Made by a program: the position numbers and the translations under genes. DNA of 64,000 nt from Bdellovibrionales bacterium (lineage in GTDB: Bacteria > Bdellovibrionota > Bdellovibrionia > Bdellovibrionales > UBA1609), in assembly GCA_019637855.1 (NCBI GenBank), contig JAHBUX010000011.1, positions 1 to 64,000 on the forward strand. The letters run 5' to 3'. How positions within the stretch are numbered: the first letter of the stretch is position 1; each line of letters begins with the position of its first letter. This document shows positions 17,018-24,615 of this stretch, one piece after another. The notes under the pieces are model-generated. The model ran no database searches. It saw nothing but the letters and a program-made list of their open reading frames with translations, and was not told the DNA's origin.

Positions 17018-17231
17018 CCGCGTATTTACTCTTTACATTCTGAGAAATAAATGTGCTCAAGCCGCGGCCGGCTTGAGCCAGTTCTTTCATGCGCTCCACA
17101 TAAGCTTTGCCGGCGCTCTTGTAGGTGTAGACGTAGATATCGCCATCATTGAACTCCACTGTGATCGAGTCTGAACTCATCTCGTAGCGAGTCACGCCCG
17201 AGCGTCCGCTGTGATTTCCGTAGCGTTTCAT
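17007..17231 (-). CDS. Small conserved hypothetical protein
   Basis: A 74-residue protein starting MKRYGNHSGRSGVTRYE, with an alternating beta pattern (ITVEFNDGDIYVYTYKSAG) and a helix ending GLSTFISQNVKSKYAV. This resembles a small, widespread bacterial family of unknown role, sometimes grouped near KTSC-type domains. It overlaps the 3' end of the convergent SDR remnant by 11 bases. Confidence 0.65.
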   Translation of the reverse strand: MKRYGNHSGRSGVTRYEMSSDSITVEFNDGDIYVYTYKSAGKAYVERMKELAQAGRGLSTFISQNVKSKYAVKY

Positions 17232-17360
17232 GACTTGGCGTTATAGCGAGCGCGTTATCGAAGTCAATGCTTGCTTCGCGGCTCTCGCACCGTCGTTTGC
17301 TACACGGGCATGGAACATGCTTTTTCCTTGAAGGGTCAATTGAAGACAAAGGAGTAATCT

Positions 17361-17987
17361 ATGACAAAAATTATAAAATCTCTATCCTGCGCTGCTCTTC
17401 TCGGCTGCGGGTCTCTTGCTCTTGCTGATGAAGGAGTGGAGGGCTCAGGTATTTTTCTTGAGCCTGGTGTAACTTACCAGATGACCGAGTCCAACATAAA
17501 CTATCCCACACCCTTCACCAATTCGGCCGCCGTCACACGTGGATTTGGTTTAGTTTTGCGCGGCGGTGCTCATATCTATGAACGCTTCTTTATTGCGGCT
17601 GACGCCCGCTACGGCTTTCTGCAGTATAAGGACAATGCCAACAATCTGACAACGGATGCCAACTCTTGGGATATTGCGCCTGTTGTGGGCTTTCAGATGA
17701 AAGACTACGGGCTTCGTCTTTATGGTGGCTATGTCCTGGCTGGCGAGCTGGATCCGAAAAGTGCCAATGGCTTTGACTACAAATTCAAAGAGCCCAATGG
17801 TTGGCGTTTAGGCGCAGGTTTGAAACTGAAGCAGTTTAGCGTCAATATTGAGTGGCAGCGCCTGAATTACACCCGTACTACGGTGGAGAGCTTAGGCTCG
17901 ATCGCTGCAGGCACGTCGACCGATGCGATCAAGTATGATGGCGATGGCGTGGTCGCTAGCGTCACATTTCCGATTGAGTTCAATTGA
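17361..17987 (+). CDS. Outer-membrane beta-barrel protein
   Basis: A 208-residue protein with a signal peptide (cleavage after SLALA, residue 22) and an OmpA/OmpW-like 8-stranded barrel pattern: alternating strands such as FGLVLRGGAHI, FFIAADARYGFLQY, YGLRLYGGYVLAG and WRLGAGLKLKQFSVNIEWQRLNY. It ends near VASVTFPIEFN rather than in a terminal aromatic residue. AAAGGAG precedes the ATG. Function unknown; a terminator follows. Confidence 0.8.
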   Translation: MTKIIKSLSCAALLGCGSLALADEGVEGSGIFLEPGVTYQMTESNINYPTPFTNSAAVTRGFGLVLRGGAHIYERFFIAADARYGFLQYKDNANNLTTDANSWDIAPVVGFQMKDYGLRLYGGYVLAGELDPKSANGFDYKFKEPNGWRLGAGLKLKQFSVNIEWQRLNYTRTTVESLGSIAAGTSTDAIKYDGDGVVASVTFPIEFN

Positions 17988-18002
17988 TAGTCAACGAGAA
18001 GT

Positions 18003-18030
18003 CTGGACCGCCGCAAAGGCGGTCCAGTTT
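18003..18030. terminator. Intrinsic-type terminator hairpin
   Basis: CTGGACCGCC (18003-18012) and GGCGGTCCAG (18018-18027) pair perfectly around GCAAA, followed by TTT. It sits between the convergent barrel gene and the small basic protein. Confidence 0.75.
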
Positions 18031-18032
18031 AT

Positions 18033-18314
18033 CTAGCGTGCGTGGCTTTCATGTCGACGAGTTTGCCAACCTTTCTTAGCTGCCAGACTACGCTTAGTTT
18101 GGGATTGCGAGCTCCCACCTATATGACCGCCCTTCTTCGATGGTTTGGTATTCTTCACGGCTTTGCCCGCCCCACCGGTCTCTTTGTTTACGGTGGCCCA
18201 GGCGCGGCGCTCGGATTCCCTCGCCGAAAGACCACGTTTTTCGTAGCCCTTCTCGATATGTCCCGCCATGCGTTTTTGCTTATTGGTGTATTTGGATTTG
18301 TCTCCACGAGGCAT
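18033..18314 (-). CDS. Small basic protein of the so-called plasmid-stabilisation family
   Basis: A 93-residue, very basic protein starting MPRGDKSKYTNKQKRMAGH, with ESERRAWATVNKETGG, then a Gly/Ser/Lys-rich tail ending KKGWQTRRHESHAR. It matches a family often labelled plasmid stabilisation protein in chromosomes; that name is not backed by a known mechanism. AGAAGGAG fixes the ATG at 18314. Composition suggests nucleic-acid contact, and the company of Con-10-type genes suggests a stress role. Confidence 0.75.
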   Translation of the reverse strand: MPRGDKSKYTNKQKRMAGHIEKGYEKRGLSARESERRAWATVNKETGGAGKAVKNTKPSKKGGHIGGSSQSQTKRSLAAKKGWQTRRHESHAR

Positions 18315-18368
18315 TTGCACTCCTTCTGGCAGCGGAAACTGCCGCATGCCAGTGAAGAGGTGCAACTT

Positions 18369-18779
18369 TCATGCAAATCCTAAGCGATCCAAATCTTCTT
18401 CGCTCAAGCCGAAGTAGTGGCCGATCTCGTGTAAGAGTGTGATGGCGATTTCCTCTTTCAATTCGGCGATAGACTCTTCGCTTCCGTCGTAGTCCACCAT
18501 ATCTAAAAGCGCCATGCGGAAAAGGTATACATGGGTGGGAATAAGCGGTGGTGCGGAGACGGTCGTCTCCGTCAGCGGCACGCCTACATGCAGACCGCAG
18601 ATAGACAGCGGGTCATCGGCCAGTTCCGTATCGGCGATCTCTCGCAAAATATCGGGAGTAGGTTCGTTCTCGATGACAAAAAGGATGTTAGCCAAGTGAG
18701 GCAGTAAATCCGGAGGGATGATCTTCTCCAGCCGTTGCCACACATCACTCACAATCTGGTCGAATTGCGCATCGGTCAT
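18369..18779 (-). CDS. Minimal zincin-like metallopeptidase
   Basis: A 136-residue protein with the zinc signature HEIGHYFGL near its C-terminus, preceded by an acidic helix, as in the minimal MMP-like zincin group (TTHA0227-type). These are presumed peptidases of unknown substrate. Its start overlaps the stop of the upstream methyltransferase (ATGA at 18776-18779), so the two are translationally coupled. No signal peptide: it is cytoplasmic. Confidence 0.8.
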   Translation of the reverse strand: MTDAQFDQIVSDVWQRLEKIIPPDLLPHLANILFVIENEPTPDILREIADTELADDPLSICGLHVGVPLTETTVSAPPLIPTHVYLFRMALLDMVDYDGSEESIAELKEEIAITLLHEIGHYFGLSEEDLDRLGFA

Positions 18780-19522
18780 GACTTTGGGATCCCGATCAGC
18801 GTAGGAAGGTTTTCTCCGCGTGGGCCTTTGAGTACTTCTACCGTCCAGTCGTAGCTTGGAAGATCGGCCACCAATGTTTTCATTTCATCGATGCTATAGG
18901 TGCGAAGTGCGGATGCCAATCCATCCCAGGCAATGGCCAAAGGAAGTACGGGAAGGATATAGGTGAGAAAAAGCCGCGACCAGCGGAACGGACGAATGAT
19001 CGGTGTGACCAGAAGCACCAGGATGGGTACGAAGATAAGAGCGAAGATTCCCTTCGCTGAACGTTCGGTACCTTCAAAGATGGCGATGGCCTGATTGTCT
19101 TTGACGGCGTTAGCTAAGACCTGTTTTGCGAGATCGGGTGTCAGGTGGTGAAAGGAAGCATACATCACGCGCACACCATTGAGATCTTTAGGCACAGCGG
19201 TCGCATCCACGGAGGTTTTCAAATAGGAGACGCGGGGGTTAGGGGATTTGAAGCCTAAGTCCGGATACAGATCCGTCAGCACAATCTGCGTGTCATTAGG
19301 AAGCGCGGGAACAACGTCGAGAATACCTCCGCCGGAGCCGGCGCCGAGCACCACGATGCGGTTGGTGGTCGTTCGCTCAAGAATTTCGCGCAACACCTCG
19401 GCGGTCGGCTGCCAGAGTTTGGTCATTCTGGTGACCGTAGCGAGAAACTCGGTAATGGCGGTGCGAATCACTTTTGGGCACCAGGATTGGTCTTCGATTT
19501 CGAAAAGATGCATTCGTCCCAT
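18776..19522 (-). CDS. Class I SAM-dependent methyltransferase with membrane-embedded C-terminal segment
   Basis: A 248-residue protein. The N-terminal two-thirds have a Rossmann methyltransferase core: VVLGAGSGGGILD (motif I), VLTDLYPD (acidic ribose-binding position), SVDATAVP and VRVMYASFHHL. Between about 150 and 200 there are two strongly hydrophobic segments (GIFALIFVPILVLLVTPII, LFLTYILPVLPLAIAW) that would anchor it in the membrane, suggesting a lipid or quinone-like substrate. GCGGAG precedes the ATG at 19522. It is coupled to the downstream zincin. Confidence 0.8.
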   Translation of the reverse strand: MGRMHLFEIEDQSWCPKVIRTAITEFLATVTRMTKLWQPTAEVLREILERTTTNRIVVLGAGSGGGILDVVPALPNDTQIVLTDLYPDLGFKSPNPRVSYLKTSVDATAVPKDLNGVRVMYASFHHLTPDLAKQVLANAVKDNQAIAIFEGTERSAKGIFALIFVPILVLLVTPIIRPFRWSRLFLTYILPVLPLAIAWDGLASALRTYSIDEMKTLVADLPSYDWTVEVLKGPRGENLPTLIGIPKS

Positions 19523-19545
19523 GTCACGCTCCGCTTTTTACGTCC

Positions 19546-21003
19546 TTAGATATAAATGGGCAGTGAGATCGTGACTTTCGCGCCTGAGATTTGACCATCA
19601 CTAACGACGTTATCTATTTTTACCTGTCCTCCATGCAACTCGGCAATGGATTTCATAATCACAGAGCCAAGACCAAGAGAGGTGTCGAGACCTTTCTCGA
19701 GTCTGCGATTGGTGAAAGAGCGCCTGACGCCGAAATTTTTAATCTCCGATTCGCCCATTCCAGGGCCGTCGTCGATGATTTCGATATCGTAGTGATTGCT
19801 TGCTTTGCTGACTTTGACCGTCACGCTCGTGCGCGCGAATTTTTCCGCATTGTTAAAAGCATTGGTGAGTAAGCGTTCAACCAAGTGCGTATCGCCCAAA
19901 ATGGGCAGAGTTTGGCTGTCCTTAACGGTGATCACCAAATCCCACTGCTTTTGACCGGTCTGCTGGCGTCGTTTGATCTGCTGAATTAAAACCTCCGAGA
20001 GATCGATCACGGAAGTCGAAGATTTAAACTGTGGTTCATCCAATGAGGAAATAACCATTAGATTTTCAATCAGACGACCAAAATATAGGATCTCGCTTTC
20101 GATCATGGAAAGCAGCTCTTTGTGTTCCTCCGGAGTGATGCGATCGTCCATGTCTTTCAGCGTTTCCACGGCGGCCCGCAAGGAGGTGAGTGGGGTTCTT
20201 AGATCGTGACCGAGTTCCTGCACTAGATTTTTGCGCGCGGATTCGGTCTCGTGAATGCGGTTGACCAGACGTTCAATCTGATCGGCCATATAGTTAAAGT
20301 CGACCAGCAGGCCGCCGAGCTCATCAAAACGCTGCAGCGGAAAGCGGGCTTTCAGATCGCCCTGCGCCAATTTCTTTAATACCTCTCGCGCCTCTAGAGA
20401 TTTGCGTCGTAAGTAGATGAAGAGAAAGCTAAATGAGACGATGAAACCGAGGCTTACGGTCAGAAATACAATCAACGCATGGGTCGTTAGCAGTGGAAGA
20501 AATCCGGGTGGACGCGGTCCTGTGGCTACGAGATAAACGGGCTCCTTATATTCCAAGCGAATGACTTGTACTGCCGGGCGAAAGCGGAAGAAGTCCGAGT
20601 TTTCGGTGATCTCGTGTGGCTGTGAGGGTTTTTCGAGCTGATCCCAGCGTAGCGGGAGGTTTCCTTCGCGTAGATTGAACAGCACTTTGCCATCGCCATC
20701 GACCAACCAGAACTGCGGTCCGCCATGGGGCGGTCGACCAAATGGCGGTGGAGGGCGCGGTTTTCCATCGCGTTCTGGCGGCGGTGGTGGGCGCAGAGCG
20801 GTGAGGGGGTTTTCTAGGCTATCAAGACTCTTGTCGGCCATGCGCTCTTCGATGGACTCGGCCAAAAAGAGCAAAAAACGATTACGCTCGGTCGCGGAGG
20901 CCTGATCGGAAAGACGGTTCAGCAAGAGCAGAGAGATGCCTGCTAAGGTGATCGCCAGTAAAACACTCAGCGTGATAAAGCGAAGGTAAGCTCTGCCGTT
21001 CAT
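19546..21003 (-). CDS. Membrane sensor histidine kinase
   Basis: A 485-residue two-span kinase: first span about 8-29; periplasmic sensor of about 140 residues with a proline-rich loop (about 70-95, including RPPPPFGRPPHGG); second span about 176-198; HAMP linker; HisKA with GHDLRTPLTSLR; HATPase domain (NAFNNAEKFAR, DDGPGMG, SLGLGSVIMK). Paired with the regulator immediately upstream (stop of regulator and start of kinase abut at 21003/21004). The proline/histidine-rich loop echoes the downstream-encoded secreted protein at 21736, which is also Pro/His/Arg-rich, so a shared ligand (perhaps metal) is conceivable. Confidence 0.88.
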   Translation of the reverse strand: MNGRAYLRFITLSVLLAITLAGISLLLLNRLSDQASATERNRFLLFLAESIEERMADKSLDSLENPLTALRPPPPPERDGKPRPPPPFGRPPHGGPQFWLVDGDGKVLFNLREGNLPLRWDQLEKPSQPHEITENSDFFRFRPAVQVIRLEYKEPVYLVATGPRPPGFLPLLTTHALIVFLTVSLGFIVSFSFLFIYLRRKSLEAREVLKKLAQGDLKARFPLQRFDELGGLLVDFNYMADQIERLVNRIHETESARKNLVQELGHDLRTPLTSLRAAVETLKDMDDRITPEEHKELLSMIESEILYFGRLIENLMVISSLDEPQFKSSTSVIDLSEVLIQQIKRRQQTGQKQWDLVITVKDSQTLPILGDTHLVERLLTNAFNNAEKFARTSVTVKVSKASNHYDIEIIDDGPGMGESEIKNFGVRRSFTNRRLEKGLDTSLGLGSVIMKSIAELHGGQVKIDNVVSDGQISGAKVTISLPIYI

Positions 21004-21684
21004 CTAAGCGCCCCAATTCACTTTGTAACCAACTCCGTAGATCGAGAGCACTTGAAACTCCTCGCCGACCAAATCGCGGATCTTGCGGCGTAGATGACTA
21101 ATATGCGAGTCGATGGTGCGATCATAGATTTCGGCATCCTGTTCAAGATAATTGATGATGGCCTCGCGGCTGACCACATCTCCTGGTCGTTTCAAGAGGG
21201 CCGTGAGGATATCGAATTCGCGACGACTTAACACCAAAGGTTGATTCGATAGAATAGCCGTGCGCTGGCCGAGGTCTAAGGTCAGTGGGCCGGCCTGAAC
21301 GGTATTGCGCACAGGTTGAAAAGCTCTGAGTGTGCGGGTCATTCGCAGTTTGAGCTCTTCCATGCCGAAAGGTTTGCGGATGTAGTCATCGGCGCCAATG
21401 CTCATGGCGCGCACAATGGTTTCTTCATCCACCCGCGCACTTAAAAATATCGCGGGCGCCTGTATTCCGAGCCCGCGCAGCTCATGAAAAAGGTCGATGC
21501 CGTTGCCGTCAGGGAGGTTCACATCCAGCAGGAGAAGGTCAAAAACACCCTTCTCCACGCTGGCCTTGGCTTCTTTGGCGGTCTCCGCATGCACAACGGT
21601 GTAACCGCTGAGTGAGAGGTTAATTGTAAGGGCTTTGGCGATCTGGCTGTCGTCTTCTACTAGCATCACACGGATGGGATTCAT
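21004..21684 (-). CDS. OmpR/PhoB-family response regulator
   Basis: A 226-residue regulator: receiver with VEDD (about 9-12), phospho-aspartate D54 in LLLLDVNLPDGNG and lysine in IRKPF, then a winged-helix domain (LSRREFDILTALLKR, IDSHISHLRRKIRD, GVGYKVNW). First gene of a two-gene operon with the kinase that begins one base after its stop. The upstream same-strand gene encodes a small secreted protein, the likely regulated partner. Confidence 0.9.
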   Translation of the reverse strand: MNPIRVMLVEDDSQIAKALTINLSLSGYTVVHAETAKEAKASVEKGVFDLLLLDVNLPDGNGIDLFHELRGLGIQAPAIFLSARVDEETIVRAMSIGADDYIRKPFGMEELKLRMTRTLRAFQPVRNTVQAGPLTLDLGQRTAILSNQPLVLSRREFDILTALLKRPGDVVSREAIINYLEQDAEIYDRTIDSHISHLRRKIRDLVGEEFQVLSIYGVGYKVNWGA

Positions 21685-21735
21685 GGCGTCCTCGTTGGTT
21701 TAATCCTCTCAAACTATTTCTACGATTGCACGGCT

Positions 21736-22065
21736 CTATTGAGCGGCCCCAGTGCCACTGGATCCCGAGTCATCAAAGCGCGGGGGCGGGCGTTGGCCAT
21801 GATGACGAGGTGGGCGATCGGGGGCTTTGAATCCTGCCGCTTGCATGCAGGTTTTCATGGCCTCCATGTGTGATTCGAATTGGCTGCGTTGCTCTTGCGT
21901 CGGACGTTGGCCGGCTTGCGGGCGCGCAGGAGCAGGGTTTTCTGAGCGGCACTTGTCCATGGCAGCGCGGAACTCAGCACTTTGAAAGTTCTCTTGCGCC
22001 ATAGAGGCGAGCGAAAATCCCACCAGCGCAGTAAAGGCGCAGACTTTAAGGGACAAGGTTTTCAT
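21736..22065 (-). CDS. Small secreted protein
   Basis: A 109-residue protein with a signal peptide (cleavage near 23, SLASMAQ). The mature part has two CM(K/Q)-type cysteine helices (AMDKCRSEN, AMKTCMQAAGF) and a Pro/Arg/His-rich tail (PPRHHGQRPPPRF). It sits directly upstream of the regulator-kinase pair on the same strand, 51 bases away, an arrangement typical of small periplasmic sensors or stress chaperones co-expressed with a two-component system. Not a clear CpxP/Spy relative by motif, since the LTxxQ motif is not evident. Confidence 0.7.
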   Translation of the reverse strand: MKTLSLKVCAFTALVGFSLASMAQENFQSAEFRAAMDKCRSENPAPARPQAGQRPTQEQRSQFESHMEAMKTCMQAAGFKAPDRPPRHHGQRPPPRFDDSGSSGTGAAQ

Positions 22066-22166
22066 ATGAATCTCCTATGTAGTTTTAAGTTTCAGCTCTC
22101 AATCAGTTTAAAGACTGAGTCTTGAGTGACTGTGGAGATGAGAGAGTTTTATTTCACTGTCTCATT

Positions 22167-22195
22167 TTGAGACTGCGGCTCCGATTCCATAATTT
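22167..22195 (+). promoter_or_regulatory. Sigma70-like promoter with overlapping small palindrome
   Basis: TTGAGA (22167-22172), a 17-base spacer and TAATTT (22190-22195) lie 50 bases ahead of the ATG at 22245. The palindrome GTCTCA-TTT-TGAGAC (22159-22173) overlaps the -35 element, a possible operator. Confidence 0.45.
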
Positions 22196-22244
22196 CGCAA
22201 TAGAGATAGGCCAATCTGGCTTGGTAACACCGAGGAGACTCGTT

Positions 22245-22499
22245 ATGAGAAGGTTGACCACTTTATTAATGATTTTTGGAATGATATTCCCGTTGAGCAT
22301 TGCCGTGTATGCGGCGGATGTTCCTGGATTTGCGCAAAACGACCGGCTTTTAGTGCGCGCCTTTCAAAGCGACGATCCCGCGTTGTCGCAGATGCTTGAG
22401 CGACAGCGGCAGGAAAATGGAATCCATGGACTGCAGGAGCCGCTGTTTCGCAGTCGATTGCGGGGATGCCAAATTACAGTGTGGCGCCAGGGATTGTAG
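22245..22499 (+). CDS. Small exported protein, possibly frameshifted
   Basis: From the ATG at 22245 (GAGGAG ahead) the frame gives 84 residues with a signal peptide (cleavage after VYAA, about 24). The C-terminal 30 residues in this frame look less protein-like. Another forward frame is open from 22400 to a stop at 22588 and reads smoothly (PNYSVAPGIVGYPSNSVVSN, then SLMAPGLLPVR). The terminator at 22612 suits the later stop. Either the gene carries a frameshift near 22400-22460, or the second frame is chance. No family is recognised. Confidence 0.5.
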   Translation: MRRLTTLLMIFGMIFPLSIAVYAADVPGFAQNDRLLVRAFQSDDPALSQMLERQRQENGIHGLQEPLFRSRLRGCQITVWRQGL

Positions 22500-22611
22500 G
22501 GTATCCGTCCAATTCTGTCGTTTCCAATCATTTTTCTCTTATTCAAAACCGAAGTTTGATGGCTCCCGGATTACTCCCTGTCCGGTAGCTGAGACCGACC
22601 TCACCTGACTC

Positions 22612-22646
22612 AAAGCCCCTGCGGTTCTCGCAGGGGCTTTTTTTTT
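22612..22646 (+). terminator. Strong intrinsic terminator
   Basis: AAAGCCCCTGCG (22612-22623) pairs perfectly with CGCAGGGGCTTT (22629-22640) and is followed by a run of Ts to 22646. It ends the transcript of the small exported protein. Confidence 0.92.
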
Positions 22647-22793
22647 GACGATGTTGCGCGCGATTTGTCGCTTCCTTGCTTGCCTCCACAATTGGCGTGT
22701 GCCGGCGATTGAGAGCTGGGTTTGGGCAAGAATGTGGAGTCCGCAAAGGCATAAATGTTGTTCTTATGAGAAATCGTAAACAGGAGAACAAAT

Positions 22794-23348
22794 ATGCTAA
22801 CAGTATCTAAAAACAGTTTAATGGTAAGAGTATTCATCGCAACCATGGCGGTGTTCGCCATCGGATGCGGCAAAACGAGCAATAGCTCGAGCACGGCCAG
22901 CACCCCTACAGGTTACATCACCTGTCCGTCGACTGGGTATTACACCAGCAATGGAACAACCTATACGTGTACGGCGGGTTCGACGGTGTGGGCCGGTACC
23001 ACGACCAATACGGGCTACATCACTTGTCCGTCGACGGGTTACTACACGAGCAATGGGATGACTTACACATGCTCGCCGGGTGCCAGCGTGTACGCCGGTA
23101 GCACGTCAACGAATGGCTACATGACGTGCACGGCCGGTGGATATTACGTGAATAACGGGATCACCTATCCCTGTACCAGCGGGTCGACGATCTATGGCAC
23201 AGGCACGACGACAACGACGAGTTCGGGCTACTGCAGCCAGTACACGGCGTTTTACGGAATCACGTATGTGCTGGCGCAATACAACGGTCAGTATGTGTGC
23301 ATGCGCTTGGATATCGCTCAGGCCTATGGCTATCCGTATAGTTATTAG
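22794..23348 (+). CDS. Repeat-containing lipoprotein
   Basis: A 184-residue lipoprotein. The lipobox is AIGC with the lipidated cysteine at 25. After a Ser/Thr linker come tandem repeats of 34 residues starting at about 40, 74 and 108, and a shorter divergent one at 145. Each repeat has a GY(I/M)TC opening, a GYY-x-x-NG-x-TY centre and a second cysteine, so each probably forms one disulfide-pinned beta-hairpin. Thr, Ser, Tyr and Gly dominate. AGGAG precedes the ATG. The pattern suits a surface adhesin or envelope-binding protein; no known family is recognised. Confidence 0.8.
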   Translation: MLTVSKNSLMVRVFIATMAVFAIGCGKTSNSSSTASTPTGYITCPSTGYYTSNGTTYTCTAGSTVWAGTTTNTGYITCPSTGYYTSNGMTYTCSPGASVYAGSTSTNGYMTCTAGGYYVNNGITYPCTSGSTIYGTGTTTTTSSGYCSQYTAFYGITYVLAQYNGQYVCMRLDIAQAYGYPYSY

Positions 23349-23414
23349 GGCCAGTGCCGTTAATCGTCATGAGCCGGCAAAAACGTAAGGAAATCCAGCC
23401 CTATCTGTAAATAA

Positions 23415-23479
23415 ACCGCCTTTTGCGGCGGTCCCGGCCTTGCTCAATGGAACGATGGATGAACCCAAAGGATGGGTTC
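23415..23479. other. Two small hairpins in the leader of the next gene
   Basis: ACCGCC/GGCGGT (23415-23432) and GAACCCA/TGGGTTC (23461-23479) are perfect short stems upstream of the ATG at 23515. The first may end the lipoprotein transcript, although no T-run follows. The second lies in the 5' leader. Confidence 0.35.
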
Positions 23480-23514
23480 GCTCGCAACCAATTACCCAAG
23501 GAAGGGTGAACCCG

Positions 23515-24189
23515 ATGATTCGCGCTATGCTTAGCCTAATGTTAGTCGCCAGCGCTTTTTCGCTGCAGGCTGAGGCTAAGGGCAAGCCGCGCGCGGCGAA
23601 GTCGGGTGACGGTTGTGAATCGCTTCTTACAGTTGATCCGCCGTATATCATCAAAGAAGATTTCGTTGAAATCCGTGACTACGCGAAGAAAAATAAAATG
23701 ATCATCAACGTAATGGCGCCAAACCCGGCTTCGTTGCCGTACTCTTTGCGTAAGGGCTATTTGGCTAAGCCATCCGAATTGATCAAGTGCAAGAGCCTGA
23801 AGCAGGGTAAGTACGCGGGGCTTGTGCAGTGTCCGCCGGAGACGCGCGAGGCGCTGGCTAAGCTCGGCTACACCGTTCTTGGCCCCGAGCATGAATACCT
23901 TGTGCAACGTGATGGTCAGTATTTCTATAGCGACTATGACTTGTTAGGCGTTTACAATCCGACTACGGGTCAGCCGGCCTACTCCGAAGAATTTCAGGCT
24001 GAGATCAACACTCTTCTTGGTCGCGTTTTGGTACGCCATGGTCCTTTGGATGACTATGTGAATCGCGCCGCGATCGAAGTGAAGTTTCCGGTTCTTTGGT
24101 TCCTGCCGAGCGGCGAGGTCGTGGAAGTGACGAGTAAGCCTCAGCTGCGTGAGATGTATGCGCGGTATAACTTGCCTTGTCCGTGGTGA
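23515..24189 (+). CDS. Exported protein resembling edema-factor/ExoY-type adenylyl cyclases
   Basis: A 224-residue protein with a signal peptide (cleavage near 21, LQAEA). The mature part follows the order of motifs of class II toxin cyclases (anthrax edema factor, ExoY): IINVMAPNP...LRKGYLAKPSELIKCKS (about 63-94) aligns with the segment holding two ATP-binding lysines; SDYDLLGVY (139-147) matches the metal-binding D-Y-D; VRHG (173-176) and FLPSGEVVEV match the HG and NPxGE regions. So K85, K93 (or K91), D140, D142 and H175 are the candidate catalytic residues. The acidic/asparagine positions after HG are less clear, and the protein is shorter than known toxins. Family membership is my reading of motifs, not a search result. 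Start chosen at ATG 23515 with AAGGAAGGG ahead. Confidence 0.55.
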   Translation: MIRAMLSLMLVASAFSLQAEAKGKPRAAKSGDGCESLLTVDPPYIIKEDFVEIRDYAKKNKMIINVMAPNPASLPYSLRKGYLAKPSELIKCKSLKQGKYAGLVQCPPETREALAKLGYTVLGPEHEYLVQRDGQYFYSDYDLLGVYNPTTGQPAYSEEFQAEINTLLGRVLVRHGPLDDYVNRAAIEVKFPVLWFLPSGEVVEVTSKPQLREMYARYNLPCPW

Positions 24190-24615
24190 CTAAGAGCCGC
24201 GGTTAAGCGCCTGCTGTTTTAAGTGCTCATTTCGAAGCGAAAGACTATTCCCCATTCGTTCCGTCACGGTCGTCCATAGATTGCACTGTTCCTCAGAAAG
24301 ATGAGCGCGCAGCGTTTCATGAAAAAGCTCAAGCCAGCGGGCCAGTAAAGTTGCATTGAATCCTGAATGGAAATGCTTCATCACCGGATTGTATTGCGCA
24401 TCCATATACACTTCACCGCCGAAGCGAATCCACCAAAAATGAATGAGATGTTCTATGTGCGCCGGCCAATCGTGAACCGATTGGAAGGGGACAGAAAGCC
24501 TTTCGTCGTTTTGTACTCGCGTATAGAAGTCGTCAACGACATTGGCGATATCCCTATGTGAGAACGTCACCCCTCCGGGGGTGACAAGACTAAGATCGTC
24601 TGGACGAACTGTCAT
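24190..24615 (-). CDS. Group III truncated haemoglobin
   Basis: A 141-residue globin of the truncated type: VDDFYTRVQNDERLSVPF, DWPAHIEHLIHFWWIRFGG, a proximal-histidine region (MKHFHSGFN) and RWLELFHETL. The IEHLIHFW pattern is that of group III (trHbP), proteins that bind oxygen, NO or peroxides. It is divergent from the cbb3 oxidase operon across about 210 bases, a sensible setting for an oxygen- or NO-handling protein. Its stop abuts that of the cyclase-like gene with no spacer. Confidence 0.85.
   Translation of the reverse strand: MTVRPDDLSLVTPGGVTFSHRDIANVVDDFYTRVQNDERLSVPFQSVHDWPAHIEHLIHFWWIRFGGEVYMDAQYNPVMKHFHSGFNATLLARWLELFHETLRAHLSEEQCNLWTTVTERMGNSLSLRNEHLKQQALNRGS

Noticed and set aside
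10254-19522. Prophage or integrative element
   Set aside because: No integrase, transposase, phage structural gene or attachment-site duplication is visible; gene density and composition look like the flanks.
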